64,000 bases of DNA from Devosia sp. (GCF_025809055.1 NZ_CP075529.1:1612001-1676000), one strand, 5' to 3'. Numbered from the stretch's first letter, positions 51,768 through 60,567 are shown. Numbers and translations are program-made. The notes: generated by a model from the letters alone, not told the origin.

Positions 51768-52385
51768 TCATTTGCGCATCTCCCGGTCGAAGACGAATTT
51801 GGGCATTTCCCACTTGAAGACCAGGGCAACCGTCCGCAGCGTGAACCCGAGCGCGATGGCGAGAACCACCATCAGGTCCACCGGGGCTCCTGCCAAAAGT
51901 CCCACGAAATAGAAAATGCCGGTGATCATCGACACGGTGGCATAGAGTTCGCCCTGAAAGATCAGCGGCACGTCGTTGCACAGCACATCGCGCAGAATGC
52001 CGCCAGCCGTTCCCGTCACCATGCCTGCGACGATGACTATGATCGGGTGTACCCCCGCCTCGATGCCGATATTGCAGCCGATGACCGTGAACACCACGAG
52101 GCCCAGCGCATCGAGCAGAAGAAATGGCCATTTGAGGCGATCCACCAGCCGCGCCAGCGGTATGGTGGCAAGGGCCGCTGCGCAGACCAGGAGGAGCACA
52201 TAGGGATTCTGCACCCAGACCAGCGGATAGTGGTCGAGCAGAATATCGCGCAAGGTGCCCCCGCCCAATGCAGTGACGCAGGCGATCAGGCATACACCAA
52301 ACCAGTCCATGTTGCGGCGGCCGGCGGCAAGGGCCGCCGTCATCGCCTCGACCGAAATGGCGATGTAAAAGGCGATGAGCAACAT
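51768..52385 (-). CDS. TRIC cation channel family protein (UPF0126)
   Basis: A 205-residue inner-membrane protein with seven hydrophobic helices and two repeats of the family word GGG(T/I)LRD (ALGGGTLRDILLDHYPLVWV, GTAGGILRDVLCNDVPLIFQ). Prokaryotic TRIC/UPF0126 proteins are trimeric channels for K+ or other small ions. The start at 52385 (MLLIAFYIAISVEA) follows GGAG by seven bases. It lies between uxuA and a divergent M15-like gene; no functional link to uronate use is evident. Confidence 0.92.
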   Translation of the reverse strand: MLLIAFYIAISVEAMTAALAAGRRNMDWFGVCLIACVTALGGGTLRDILLDHYPLVWVQNPYVLLLVCAAALATIPLARLVDRLKWPFLLLDALGLVVFTVIGCNIGIEAGVHPIIVIVAGMVTGTAGGILRDVLCNDVPLIFQGELYATVSMITGIFYFVGLLAGAPVDLMVVLAIALGFTLRTVALVFKWEMPKFVFDREMRK

Positions 52386-52473
52386 GGCGTGTCTCCGTTG
52401 CGTCGAAACCGGGTCGCCCGGCCAACCTTGTGCCACCATCATCTGCCCGCCACCGGCAATGGAAACAAGCCCC

Positions 52474-53094
52474 ATGCGCAAGCCAAAATCCGTTCGAGCT
52501 CTCGAAGCATTCGGCCGCGTTCGCCTGTCCGAGAGCTTCTTCATGCGCGATTTTCTCTTTTCGGAGATCGCGACCATCCACGGCATCGGGAACATCCCCA
52601 CCGATCCGGATCTCGCAATCGCCGCCGGAAAGCGCCTGTGCGAGGAATTGCTCGAGCCACTCCAGGCCCGGTTTGGACGTATCTCCGTTCGCTCGTCTTA
52701 TCGCTCGCCCGAAGTCAACCGGTTCGGCAACGAGAACAAACTCAATTGCGGTAGCAACGAAGCCAATTTCGCCGGGCATATCTGGGACCGTCGCGACAGC
52801 GCAGGCCGGATGGGGGCCACGGCCTGCATCGTCGTGAACCGGTTTATTCCATACTACGAACGAACCGGCGATTGGGAGGCGATAGCCTGGTGGGTGCATG
52901 ATCACTTGCCCTACTCCGATATGGAGTTTTTCCCCAACCTTGCCGCCTTCAATCTGCAATGGCGGGAAGAACCCATATGCAGCATTTATAGCTTCATCCC
53001 GCCAAGACGCGGCCGCCTTACGGAGCCCGGCAAGGCGAACTGGGCCGGTACACACGAAGCCGCCTATGCCACCATGCTGGCGGAAATCGGCTAA
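52474..53094 (+). CDS. Peptidase M15-like protein (putative)
   Basis: A 206-residue protein without signal peptide. It shows the order of peptidase M15A-like domains: LSESFFMRDFLFSEIATIHG, an RSSYRSPEVNRFGNENKLNC segment, a GHIWDRRDSAGRMGATACIV metal-ligand region (H and D) and a later WWVHDHLPYSDMEFFPN with a second His. This resembles D-Ala-D-Ala carboxypeptidase or phage-type endopeptidase cores, but the match is moderate. The start at 52474 is supported by GGAAAC upstream. Its stop overlaps that of kdgF on the other strand by three bases. Confidence 0.6.
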   Translation: MRKPKSVRALEAFGRVRLSESFFMRDFLFSEIATIHGIGNIPTDPDLAIAAGKRLCEELLEPLQARFGRISVRSSYRSPEVNRFGNENKLNCGSNEANFAGHIWDRRDSAGRMGATACIVVNRFIPYYERTGDWEAIAWWVHDHLPYSDMEFFPNLAAFNLQWREEPICSIYSFIPPRRGRLTEPGKANWAGTHEAAYATMLAEIG

Positions 53095-53426
53095 AGGAAA
53101 TCCGCCCGGTGGGGCGTGAACACGTCGATCAGCCGCCCCTTTTCGAGGGCAACCACGCCGTGAACAAGGCCCGAGGGCACAATGAAACTGCCGCCCTGCC
53201 CGACCACCTCGGTCTTGCCATCAATCGTCACCTCGAAGCTGCCTTCGGCAACATAGCTGACCTGAATGTGCGGGTGGCTATGCAGAGCGCCAACGGCACC
53301 CTTGTCGAAGCCGAACTCGACCTGCATCAACTCAGGCGTATGAATGAGCACCCGGCGCGTATTGCCGGGGGCCAGTTCGGTCCACGCGGCCTGGTCCGGC
53401 TGCGCAAAAAACATCTGATCGGTCAT
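53091..53426 (-). CDS. kdgF: Cupin protein KdgF (unsaturated uronate linearisation)
   Basis: A 111-residue single cupin. Motif 1 is GALHSHPHIQVSYVAEGSFE and motif 2 GGSFIVPSGLVHGVVAL, with H49, H51, Q55 and H89 as likely metal ligands. KdgF converts 4,5-unsaturated monouronates from pectin or alginate to the linear keto form used by KduI/KduD. It follows kduD after four bases in kduI-kduD-kdgF. The start MTDQMFFAQP was chosen because the longer frame runs into kduD. Confidence 0.87.
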   Translation of the reverse strand: MTDQMFFAQPDQAAWTELAPGNTRRVLIHTPELMQVEFGFDKGAVGALHSHPHIQVSYVAEGSFEVTIDGKTEVVGQGGSFIVPSGLVHGVVALEKGRLIDVFTPHRADFL

Positions 53427-53430
53427 AGTT

Positions 53431-54192
53431 CTACCTCGCGAGCCAGCCGCCATCGACCGGGATGACGGCGCCGTGCATGTAATTGGAAGCCGGGGCCAAA
53501 AGAAAAACTGCCGCGTCGCCGATGTCGGACGGCACGCCCCAGCGCCCGGCCGGAATTCGGCCCAATATGGCAGCGGAACGATCCGGATCGTTGCGCAGGG
53601 CCTCGGTATTGTTGGTCTCGATATAGCCAGGAGCGACGGCGTTGACGTTGATGCCCCTGGCAGCCCATTCGTTGGCAAGCAGGCGCGTGATGCCCAGAAC
53701 GCCGCTCTTGGAAGCCGTGTAGCTGGCCACGCGAATACCGCCCTGAAAACTCAGCATCGAGGCGATGTTGACCACCCGCGCAGCGCGCCCGGCAGCTATG
53801 GCCTGCTTGCCGATCGATTGGCTGAGGAAGAACATCGTCTTGAGATTGATGTCCATCACGCTATCCCAGTCATCTTCGGTGAAATCGACCGCGTCGACCC
53901 GCTTGATGATACCGGCATTGTTGACGAGCCCGTCGATGGGACCATGCGCGCTCCAGGCACGGGCAAACATCGCCTGGGCCTCTGCCACCGATCCGAGGTC
54001 AGCGCGTTCCTCGACGAACTCGGCGCCGATCTCGGCCATTCGGGACGCCGTTTCCTGCATCGATGAGCGGCCGACGCCAATGACCTTGCCTCCGGCCCGG
54101 CCAATGCTGAGCGCGATGCCCTGGCCAATGCCGGTATTGGCACCGGTGACCATGACCGTTCGGTCTGCAAGGCTGAATGCACCCAAGTCCAT
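53431..54192 (-). CDS. kduD: 2-dehydro-3-deoxy-D-gluconate 5-dehydrogenase (SDR)
   Basis: A 253-residue short-chain dehydrogenase. NAD site TGANTGIGQG, the NNAG motif in DGLVNNAGIIKRVD, catalytic S (NIASMLSFQGG) and YxxxK in YTASKSG, ending AAVFLLAPASNYMHGAVIPV. KduD reduces 2,5-diketo-3-deoxygluconate from unsaturated uronates to KDG. The start at 54192 shares one base with the kduI stop. It works after KduI in pectin breakdown. Confidence 0.9.
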   Translation of the reverse strand: MDLGAFSLADRTVMVTGANTGIGQGIALSIGRAGGKVIGVGRSSMQETASRMAEIGAEFVEERADLGSVAEAQAMFARAWSAHGPIDGLVNNAGIIKRVDAVDFTEDDWDSVMDINLKTMFFLSQSIGKQAIAAGRAARVVNIASMLSFQGGIRVASYTASKSGVLGITRLLANEWAARGINVNAVAPGYIETNNTEALRNDPDRSAAILGRIPAGRWGVPSDIGDAAVFLLAPASNYMHGAVIPVDGGWLAR

Positions 54193-55022
54193 CAGCGCAG
54201 GTCCGCCATCTCGACCTTTTCGACGTCGGTATAGTCGACATTGTCGCCGGCCATCGCCCAGATGAACGTATAGGCGCCCGTGCCGGCACCGCAGTGAATG
54301 GACCAGGGCGGAGACAGGATGGCCTGCTCGTTGCGCACGATGAGATGCCGGCTCTCGTCTGGCTCGCCCATCAGATGCACCACGAAGGCATCCGGCTTGA
54401 GGTCGAAATAGAGATAGGCCTCCATGCGCCGGTCGTGAATATGGGCCGGCATGGTGTTCCACACCGAGCCGGGCGCAAATTGGGTAAGGCCCACAACCAA
54501 CTGGCAGGTCTTGACGCTGTCGGCGTTCACATACTGAAAAATCGAGCGCTCATTGGCGGTCTCGCCGCTGCCCAGGTCGAGGCGCTTGGCATTGGCCTGC
54601 TGCAGCAGTGTCGTTGGGTGAGCCGCGTGCGCCGGCGCGCTCAGGAGGTAAAATTTCGCACCGGAACCGGCGAAGGTCACGGTCTGGGACCCCATGCCGA
54701 CATAGAGCATGTCGCGCGGCCCCACGGCATGGTCCGTGCCATCGACGGAAATCGTGCCGGCTGCGCCGATATTGACCGCAATCAGTTCGCGCCTGTCCAG
54801 AAACGCGGCCGTACCGGTGGGCTTGATGGCATCGAGGCCGATCGGTGACGCGCCGGGTACGGCGCCGCCAACAGCCATGCGGTCATAATGGGTATAGGTC
54901 CAACGCACCTGCCCCTCGGCGAACAGGTCGTCGATCAGGAAGTTCTCCCGAAGCTCGCCCGTGCCCATTCCTGCAGCGCTGATCGGGTCGATCGCGAAAC
55001 GGATGTCGAATTCGGTGGTCAT
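54192..55022 (-). CDS. kduI: 5-keto-4-deoxyuronate isomerase
   Basis: A 276-residue cupin-fold isomerase. It contains ELRENFLIDDLFAEGQVRWT, THYDRMAVGGAVPG and the metal-binding TMPAHIHDRRMEAYLYFDL, hallmark KduI segments. It isomerises 5-keto-4-deoxyuronate to 2,5-diketo-3-deoxygluconate, the substrate of KduD. It starts two bases after the GntR regulator stop. Confidence 0.95.
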   Translation of the reverse strand: MTTEFDIRFAIDPISAAGMGTGELRENFLIDDLFAEGQVRWTYTHYDRMAVGGAVPGASPIGLDAIKPTGTAAFLDRRELIAVNIGAAGTISVDGTDHAVGPRDMLYVGMGSQTVTFAGSGAKFYLLSAPAHAAHPTTLLQQANAKRLDLGSGETANERSIFQYVNADSVKTCQLVVGLTQFAPGSVWNTMPAHIHDRRMEAYLYFDLKPDAFVVHLMGEPDESRHLIVRNEQAILSPPWSIHCGAGTGAYTFIWAMAGDNVDYTDVEKVEMADLR

Positions 55023-55024
55023 GG

Positions 55025-55774
55025 TCAGGTCCTGGATGGTTTGGAGTTCTCAGTCAGGCGGCTGCGATAGCGCTCCTGGCTGCGGGACAGGTGTTCGCGC
55101 ATTGCATTGCGAGCACCCTCGGCATCTTGCGCGGAAATCGCCGACAGGATCCGGCCATGTTCCTCATGCAGACCGACCTGATATTCGTAGGTCAATATGC
55201 TGTCGGTGCCCCAGGGTGAGGCGACGTCGCAAGGGATGGTGCGGCTGCCCAGGGCGTCCAGCACCTCGATGTAGAATGGATTGTTGGTCGCCGCCGCTAT
55301 CGCGCGGTGAAAGGCAAAATCGGTCTTGCCGGTGGGATTGCCCAGTTCCAGCAACCGGCCGAAATCGTTCCAGGCCTCCTGGATGGCGGCGTCCTGACTG
55401 GTGCTGCGGCGCTGCGCCGCCAGACCTGCCGACTCGATCTCGATGCCGATGCGCACTTCGAGCACATTGAGCGCCACCGAAATCTTGTTCGAGCGCTCCC
55501 CGGCAATGGTGCTGAAGGCAGAACGTGCCTGCGGCAGCACGAAGACCCCAGCGCCCTGCCGCGGCTGCACCATGCCATCGGCCGCCAGCGCCGCCATGGC
55601 CTCGCGGACCACGGTCCGGCTGACGCCGAAATGGGTCGACAACTGGCTTTCGGTGGGCAGCTTGGTGCCCGGCTCGAACTCGCCGGCAACCAGACGCTTG
55701 CGAAGCGTCTCGACCACCATTTCGGCGAGTTTGGGCTTTCGTGCCGGTGCCTGGCCCGTATCCATCAGCGACAT
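55025..55774 (-). CDS. GntR family regulator (FadR/UxuR-like) of the uronate cluster
   Basis: A 249-residue regulator. Its winged helix is FEPGTKLPTESQLSTHFGVS then RTVVREAMAALAADGMVQPR, followed by an FCD domain (LEVRIGIEIESAGLAAQRRS, DFAFHRAIAAATNNPFYIEV). Position between TRAP and kdu genes and the FCD type both fit control by uronate or KDG. The start at 55774 (MSLMDTGQAP) lies four bases beyond the dctM stop. Its operator may be the inverted repeat at 58776-58800. Confidence 0.9.
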   Translation of the reverse strand: MSLMDTGQAPARKPKLAEMVVETLRKRLVAGEFEPGTKLPTESQLSTHFGVSRTVVREAMAALAADGMVQPRQGAGVFVLPQARSAFSTIAGERSNKISVALNVLEVRIGIEIESAGLAAQRRSTSQDAAIQEAWNDFGRLLELGNPTGKTDFAFHRAIAAATNNPFYIEVLDALGSRTIPCDVASPWGTDSILTYEYQVGLHEEHGRILSAISAQDAEGARNAMREHLSRSQERYRSRLTENSKPSRT

Positions 55775-55778
55775 TGCA

Positions 55779-57059
55779 TCACCGGAATAGGCTCGGCAGC
55801 CACAGGGACAGCGCCGGAATATAGGTGACCAGGCCCAGGACGATGATACCGGCCAGATAGAACGGCCATACGCTGCGCATTGCCGTCCATATCGATATCT
55901 TGCCCACGGCAGCCGCGACGAACTGCACCGGACCAAGGGGCGGCGTATTGAGACCGATACCCAGGTTCAGGATCATGATCACACCGAAATGCACAGGGTC
56001 GACCCCATAGGCCTGCACCATCGGCAGGAAGATCGGTGTCGTGATGATGATCAACGGCCCCATGTCCATGAACGTGCCGAGCACCAGCAGCAGCACATTG
56101 ATGAGCAGCAGAACCATCAGCGGATCGCTGGTCAACTGTCCGACGGCTTCGGTGAGAATCGGCGCGACCTTGAGATAGGCCATGAGCCAGCCAAACGACG
56201 CGGCGGCACCAATGATGAACAGCACCATCGCGGTGGTCCGCACGGCCCCCAACACGCAGTGGACGAATGTCGACCAGGTCATGGTGCGATAGACCAGCAG
56301 CGTCACGAGGAAGGCATAGATCACGGCAATGCAGGAGCTCTCCGTGGCCGTGAAGATACCTGATCGCACGCCACCGAAGATGATCGCAATCAGCAGGAGG
56401 CCGGGAATGGAGACGATGAAGAACTGCACCGCCTTGGAGAAGCCGGGAAAGGGCTCGGTCGGATAGCCACGCCTGCGGGCCACGACATAGGCGGTGATCA
56501 TCAATGCCAGGGCGAGCAGCAGGCCGGGAATAACACCTGCGGTGAACAGATCCGCGATCGAGATGCGACCGCCGCCCGAAAGCGAATAGATGATCATGTT
56601 GTGGCTGGGCGGCAGCAGCAGCGCGATCAGGGCGGCCATCGAGGTAACGTTGACCGCATAATCGGCGCCATAGCCGCGCGCCTTCATCTGCGGGATCATG
56701 ATGCCGCCAACGGCAGCTGCCTCGGCGACCGCGGATCCGGAAATACCGCCAAAAAGGGTCGAGGCCACCACATTGACCTGGCCGAGCCCGCCGCGAATGT
56801 GCCCGACGACGGCACCGGCAAAGGCGATGATCCGCGCCGCGATACCGCCGCGCATCATCAGGTCACCGGCAAAGATGAAAAAGGGAATGGCGAGCAGCGT
56901 GAAGGGCGACACGCCCGATGTCAGCTGCTGGAACACCACCACCGGCGGGCGGCCCAGATAGACAATGGTGGCAAAGCTGGCAATGCCGAGCGAGAAGGCG
57001 ATGGGCGTGCCGACAACCATGAGCCCGCCGAATACGCCAAAGAGAATCCAGTATTCCAT
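55779..57059 (-). CDS. dctM: TRAP transporter large permease (DctM)
   Basis: A 426-residue inner-membrane protein with about 12 hydrophobic segments and DctM words LTSGVSPFTLLAIPFFIFAG, GLGQVNVVASTLFGGISGSA and LNLGIGLNTPPLGPVQFVAA. It carries the substrate together with DctQ and DctP using a sodium gradient. It starts five bases after dctQ. Given its neighbours the solute is probably a uronate or unsaturated uronate. Confidence 0.95.
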   Translation of the reverse strand: MEYWILFGVFGGLMVVGTPIAFSLGIASFATIVYLGRPPVVVFQQLTSGVSPFTLLAIPFFIFAGDLMMRGGIAARIIAFAGAVVGHIRGGLGQVNVVASTLFGGISGSAVAEAAAVGGIMIPQMKARGYGADYAVNVTSMAALIALLLPPSHNMIIYSLSGGGRISIADLFTAGVIPGLLLALALMITAYVVARRRGYPTEPFPGFSKAVQFFIVSIPGLLLIAIIFGGVRSGIFTATESSCIAVIYAFLVTLLVYRTMTWSTFVHCVLGAVRTTAMVLFIIGAAASFGWLMAYLKVAPILTEAVGQLTSDPLMVLLLINVLLLVLGTFMDMGPLIIITTPIFLPMVQAYGVDPVHFGVIMILNLGIGLNTPPLGPVQFVAAAVGKISIWTAMRSVWPFYLAGIIVLGLVTYIPALSLWLPSLFR

Positions 57060-57064
57060 AGTCG

Positions 57065-57589
57065 TCAGGCCTCGTTCACGCTGGATTCGATCGTGTCGTT
57101 GTCAACCGGTTCGCCAGCCAGGCGCAAAGCCATGCGCTCGAGGATGAAGAGGCAAATCAGGACACCCGAAACCACGATCGGGAGATAGGTAAAGGTCTGC
57201 GGCAGGCCCAGAACGGGAATGCGGACACCCGCGCCGCGGATGGCCAGCTCGCCGCCATACCAGATCATGCCAAAGGCAAAGGCGAAGATCGCAATATCGC
57301 TGATGCTGCGCAGGAAGGGTCGCGCCTTGGGGATGGCGTAGAGCAGCACATCGAAGCCCATATGAAACTTTTCGCGCACGCCCACGGCGGCGCCCAGGAA
57401 GATGAACCAGCTCATGATCATGATGGATGCGCCTTCCGTCCAGGGCGGCGACGCATTGACCACGTAGCGCATATAGACCTGGTAGGCGACCAGAACGGTC
57501 ATGGCGACGAGGCCAACGCCCGCCACCCACATGGCGGCCGTAGAAAGCGCGTGAAACACGCGGCTGAGCGCTAGAAGCCGGCTCTTCAT
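57065..57589 (-). CDS. dctQ: TRAP transporter small permease (DctQ)
   Basis: A 174-residue inner-membrane protein with four hydrophobic segments at about 15-38, 55-72, 95-115 and 135-155 and the DctQ mark SPPWTEGASIMIMSWFIFLG with GVREKFHMGFD. It bridges DctP and DctM. A strong hairpin lies between it and dctP. Confidence 0.93.
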   Translation of the reverse strand: MKSRLLALSRVFHALSTAAMWVAGVGLVAMTVLVAYQVYMRYVVNASPPWTEGASIMIMSWFIFLGAAVGVREKFHMGFDVLLYAIPKARPFLRSISDIAIFAFAFGMIWYGGELAIRGAGVRIPVLGLPQTFTYLPIVVSGVLICLFILERMALRLAGEPVDNDTIESSVNEA

Positions 57590-57604
57590 TTATCCAGTCT
57601 CCCC

Positions 57605-57637
57605 AAAAATCCGGGCCGGCGCTTTGGCCGGCCCGGA
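57605..57637 (-). terminator. Intra-operon hairpin/attenuator between dctP and dctQ
   Basis: An 11-base perfect stem (TCCGGGCCGGC / GCCGGCCCGGA) followed on the minus strand by ATTTTTGG. It looks like a leaky terminator that lets dctP be made in excess over the permeases. Confidence 0.78.
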
Positions 57638-57656
57638 CTATTCGTCAAGCTTATGC

Positions 57657-58637
57657 TTAGCCTTCAGTGGCCTGGATGCGAGCGACCAGGTCCTGCAGTT
57701 CCGGATCGGTGACATACTTGTCATAGACCGGCTTCATCGCGTCGATGAAGGGCTGCTTGTCGACTTCATTGATCTGCACACCGAGCGCTTCGACCTTGGC
57801 CTTGGATTCGACTTCCTTGGCGGTCCAGAGTTCACGCTGGTAGGTGACGGATTCCTTGGCGGCTTCACGCATCGCTGCCTGAACTTCCGGGGACAGGCCG
57901 TCCCAGACGATCTTGGAGACCACGAGGACTTCGGGCACCATCAAGTGCTCGTCGAGCGAATAGAACTGGGCCACTTCGGCGTGACCGGCAGTGTCATAGC
58001 TCGGATAGTTGTTTTCAGCACCGTCGATAACGCCGGTCTGAATGCTCGAATAGACTTCGCCATAGGGCATCGGCGTGGCATTGCCACCCAGGGCGCCAAC
58101 CATGTCCACGAAGATATCCGAACCCATGACGCGGAACTTCAGGCCTTCCATGTCGGCAGGCGAAGTGATCGGCTTCTGGCTGTTGTAGAAGGACCGGGCG
58201 CCGCCGTCATAGTAGGCGAGAGCCACGACGTCCACGGCATCGAATGCCGCCAGGATTTCCTCGCCGATCGGACCATCGAGCACGGCATGGAAGTGATCAG
58301 CGGAACGGAAGATGAAGGGAAGCTGGGTGACGGTGGCTTTCGGAACCTGGGTACCGAAGGCGCCGATGGAGATACGGTTGAGATCGATCACGCCGAACTG
58401 GGTTTGCTCGATCGTGTCGGCTTCCTGGCCCAGCTGTGCCGAGTGGAACACCTCGACCGAATATTCACCGCCGGTCTTCTCGGACAGAAGTTCGCCGAAC
58501 TTCTTGACGGCTTCAACGGTGGGATAGCCATCGGGATGGGTGTCGGAAGAGCGCAGCACTGTCTGGGCGCTGACGCCCGACACCATGAATGTAGTGGCGA
58601 CGACGGCCGCAGCCGCCATCTTTGGCAGATGAAACAT
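57657..58637 (-). CDS. dctP: TRAP transporter substrate-binding protein (DctP)
   Basis: A 326-residue periplasmic protein with a signal peptide of about 24 residues ending GVSAQ. The body has VLRSSDTHPDGYPTVEAVKK, SAQLGQEADTIEQTQFGVID and LKFRVMGSDIFVDMVGALGG; the Arg in KFRVMGS is the usual carboxylate anchor of TRAP binding proteins. Similar proteins bind glucuronate or galacturonate. It is the first gene of the TRAP-kdu operon and lies behind an inverted repeat. Confidence 0.93.
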   Translation of the reverse strand: MFHLPKMAAAAVVATTFMVSGVSAQTVLRSSDTHPDGYPTVEAVKKFGELLSEKTGGEYSVEVFHSAQLGQEADTIEQTQFGVIDLNRISIGAFGTQVPKATVTQLPFIFRSADHFHAVLDGPIGEEILAAFDAVDVVALAYYDGGARSFYNSQKPITSPADMEGLKFRVMGSDIFVDMVGALGGNATPMPYGEVYSSIQTGVIDGAENNYPSYDTAGHAEVAQFYSLDEHLMVPEVLVVSKIVWDGLSPEVQAAMREAAKESVTYQRELWTAKEVESKAKVEALGVQINEVDKQPFIDAMKPVYDKYVTDPELQDLVARIQATEG

Positions 58638-58775
58638 GTAAGTCCTCCCAGAATGTCCTCAAGCGGCCCGCCTTCAGGCTGCAACCGCCGCAGGGCTGAT
58701 ACCCCGCACCGGCTTTTTCTGATGCCAGATCGTGGCCGGTTGAAAACTGGTATGGAAGATTGAGAGACAAGTCAA

Positions 58776-58800
58776 CATACAATAATTGGCATGTTGTATG
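58776..58800. promoter_or_regulatory. Candidate GntR operator CATACAA-N11-TTGTATG
   Basis: Seven-base perfect arms (58776-58782 and 58794-58800) around 11 bases, 139 bases before the dctP start. It is the only clear symmetric site in the dctP leader. The centre also contains AATTGGCATG. It may be the operator of the GntR protein of the cluster. Confidence 0.55.
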
Positions 58801-58831
58801 ATGACTTTTGATGACGTCCAGCCAACAGAAA

Positions 58832-58856
58832 GGGCCCCGGACTGCGTCCGGGGCCC
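58832..58856 (-). terminator. Hairpin terminator downstream of lpd
   Basis: An 11-base perfect stem GGGCCCCGGAC / GTCCGGGGCCC with a three-base loop, followed on the minus strand by TTTCTG. It is about 120 bases beyond the lpd stop. The DNA from 58857 to 58979 holds no gene that I can see. Confidence 0.65.
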
Positions 58857-58979
58857 CTCAATAGTTGTCGTCACATCCCCATGCCTTCTCGCTCAATCCT
58901 AGCGGGAACGCGGGCCCTAAGGCCTTGCGTGGGCGTACCTTTTGGCGAGGAAGCTGGTAACCCTCCCCCGGCGACGCCT

Positions 58980-60389
58980 CTAGATGTGGATGGCGCCATC
59001 GCCCAGCGACAGCGCCGCCTCGCGAATGGCTTCCGACAGGGTCGGGTGCGCATGGGTGGTGCGTGCAAGGTCTTCCGAGGCGCCAGAGAATTCCATCAGC
59101 GTCACGAGTTCATGGATCATCTCACCGGCATTCTTGCCGACAATATGGGCGCCAAGAACGCGGTCGGTCTCCACATCGGCCAGGATCTTCACAAAGCCCT
59201 GCGTCGCCAGCATGGCCTTGGCACGGCCGTTGGCGGTGAACGGGAACTTGCCGATCTTGTAGTCGATGCCATCGGCCTTGAGTTCATCCTCGGTCTTGCC
59301 GACCGAGGCGACTTCCGGATTGGTATAGACCACCGAGGGAATGGCGGCGTAATTCACATGACCCGCCTGGCCGGCAAGGATTTCGGCGACGGCAATGCCC
59401 TCGTCTTCCGCCTTGTGCGCCAGCATCGGGCCGGCAATCACGTCACCGATAGCGTAGATGCCATCCACCGAGCTCTTGTAGTGGCCATCCACCCGCACGC
59501 GGCCCCGCTCGTCAAGGGCAACGCCGGCAAGGTCGAGACCCAGGCCTTCGGTGAACGGCTTGCGGCCGATGGCGACAAGGGCAATGTCGGCACCGATGGT
59601 TTCCACATCGCCGCCCTTCGCGGGCTCGACACGAACCGACAGCGAACCGTCTTCCTGCTTGTCGATGCCGGAAACCTTGCTCGAAAGCTTGAATTCCATA
59701 CCCTGCTTCTGCAGCATGCGCTGGAACTGACGGGCAACTTCGCTGTCCATGCCGGGCAGGATGCGATCGAGATATTCGACCACCGTGACCTGTGCCCCAA
59801 GGCGCAGCCAGACCGAACCCAGTTCAAGTCCAATAACACCCGCACCGATGACAACAAGATGGTTCGGCACCTTTTCGAGGGCAATCGCGCCCGTCGAGGT
59901 GACAACCGTCTTTTCGTCGATATCGATGCCCGGCAGCGAAGCCGACACCGACCCCGTGGCAACAACGATATTCTTGGTGGCAATCTCAGTCTGGGACCCG
60001 CTTTGCGGCGTCACCAGCACCTTGCCGGCAGAAGGAATGGAGCCGATCCCCCGGAACACGGTGATCTTGTTCTTCTTGAACAGGTAATCGACGCCGCCGA
60101 CATTGGACGCCACCGTCTCGCTCTTGTGGGTCATCATCTGCGGAAGGTTCAGCTGCGGCGCCGGAATGTCGATGCCCAGCGCCTTGAAGCCGTGTCCGGC
60201 TTCCTCGAACAGTTCGGATGCATGCAGCAGCGCCTTGGACGGGATGCAGCCGATATTGAGGCATGTGCCGCCCAGGGTGGACCATTTTTCGACTACGGCC
60301 ACCTTCAGACCCAGCTGCGCGGCCCGGATGGCGCATACATAGCCGCCGGGGCCCGAGCCGATAATGGTGAGGTCAAATTGGTCTGCCAT
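58980..60389 (-). CDS. lpdA: Dihydrolipoyl dehydrogenase (E3)
   Basis: A 469-residue FAD/NAD flavoprotein. FAD site IIGSGPGGYVCAIRAAQLGL, the redox pair C43/C48 in GGTCLNIGCIPSKALL, NAD site VIGAGVIGLELGSVWLRLGA, and the C-terminal HAHPTLSEA with the catalytic His. It re-oxidises lipoyl groups of 2-oxoglutarate dehydrogenase and perhaps others. The start at 60389 (MADQFDLTIIGSG) was chosen because residues further upstream are not E3-like. odhB and odhA lie upstream on the same strand but a terminator separates them. Confidence 0.95.
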   Translation of the reverse strand: MADQFDLTIIGSGPGGYVCAIRAAQLGLKVAVVEKWSTLGGTCLNIGCIPSKALLHASELFEEAGHGFKALGIDIPAPQLNLPQMMTHKSETVASNVGGVDYLFKKNKITVFRGIGSIPSAGKVLVTPQSGSQTEIATKNIVVATGSVSASLPGIDIDEKTVVTSTGAIALEKVPNHLVVIGAGVIGLELGSVWLRLGAQVTVVEYLDRILPGMDSEVARQFQRMLQKQGMEFKLSSKVSGIDKQEDGSLSVRVEPAKGGDVETIGADIALVAIGRKPFTEGLGLDLAGVALDERGRVRVDGHYKSSVDGIYAIGDVIAGPMLAHKAEDEGIAVAEILAGQAGHVNYAAIPSVVYTNPEVASVGKTEDELKADGIDYKIGKFPFTANGRAKAMLATQGFVKILADVETDRVLGAHIVGKNAGEMIHELVTLMEFSGASEDLARTTHAHPTLSEAIREAALSLGDGAIHI

Positions 60390-60411
60390 GGTCGTAAGCC
60401 CCAGAGAATGA

Positions 60412-60567
60412 TCAGCGATGCTGTGCATTGCGCACGGCGAGCGCCAGGAATGTAATGCCGGTGACGCGATTAGACCACCGGCCGAAGCGGAAAAAGCCCT
60501 GTCGCGACGACGGGTTGGTAGACAATATCGACACCAATGCCAACCGCGCAAAAAGCATGATGGTCAT
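60412..60567 (-). pseudogene. Probable C-terminal remnant of a LysE-family exporter
   Basis: On the minus strand an open frame of about 50 codons ends at 60412 and reads MTIMLFARLALVSILSTNPS, then SRQGFFRFGRWSNRVTGITF and LALAVRNAQHR. The pattern ...S-N-P-x-x-R-x-x-F-x-R-F-x-R-W-x-x-R-V-T-G-x-x-F-x-A-L-A-x-R is that of the last helix and tail of LysE/RhtB amino-acid exporters. The remaining 150 residues of such a protein are absent upstream, where a stop codon and unrelated sequence follow. It fills most of the 286-base gap between MAPEG and lpd. Confidence 0.45.

Noticed and set aside
58871..59068. Small minus-strand frame crossing the 3' end of lpd
   Set aside because: Mostly overlaps lpd in another frame and has no ribosome site or family pattern.
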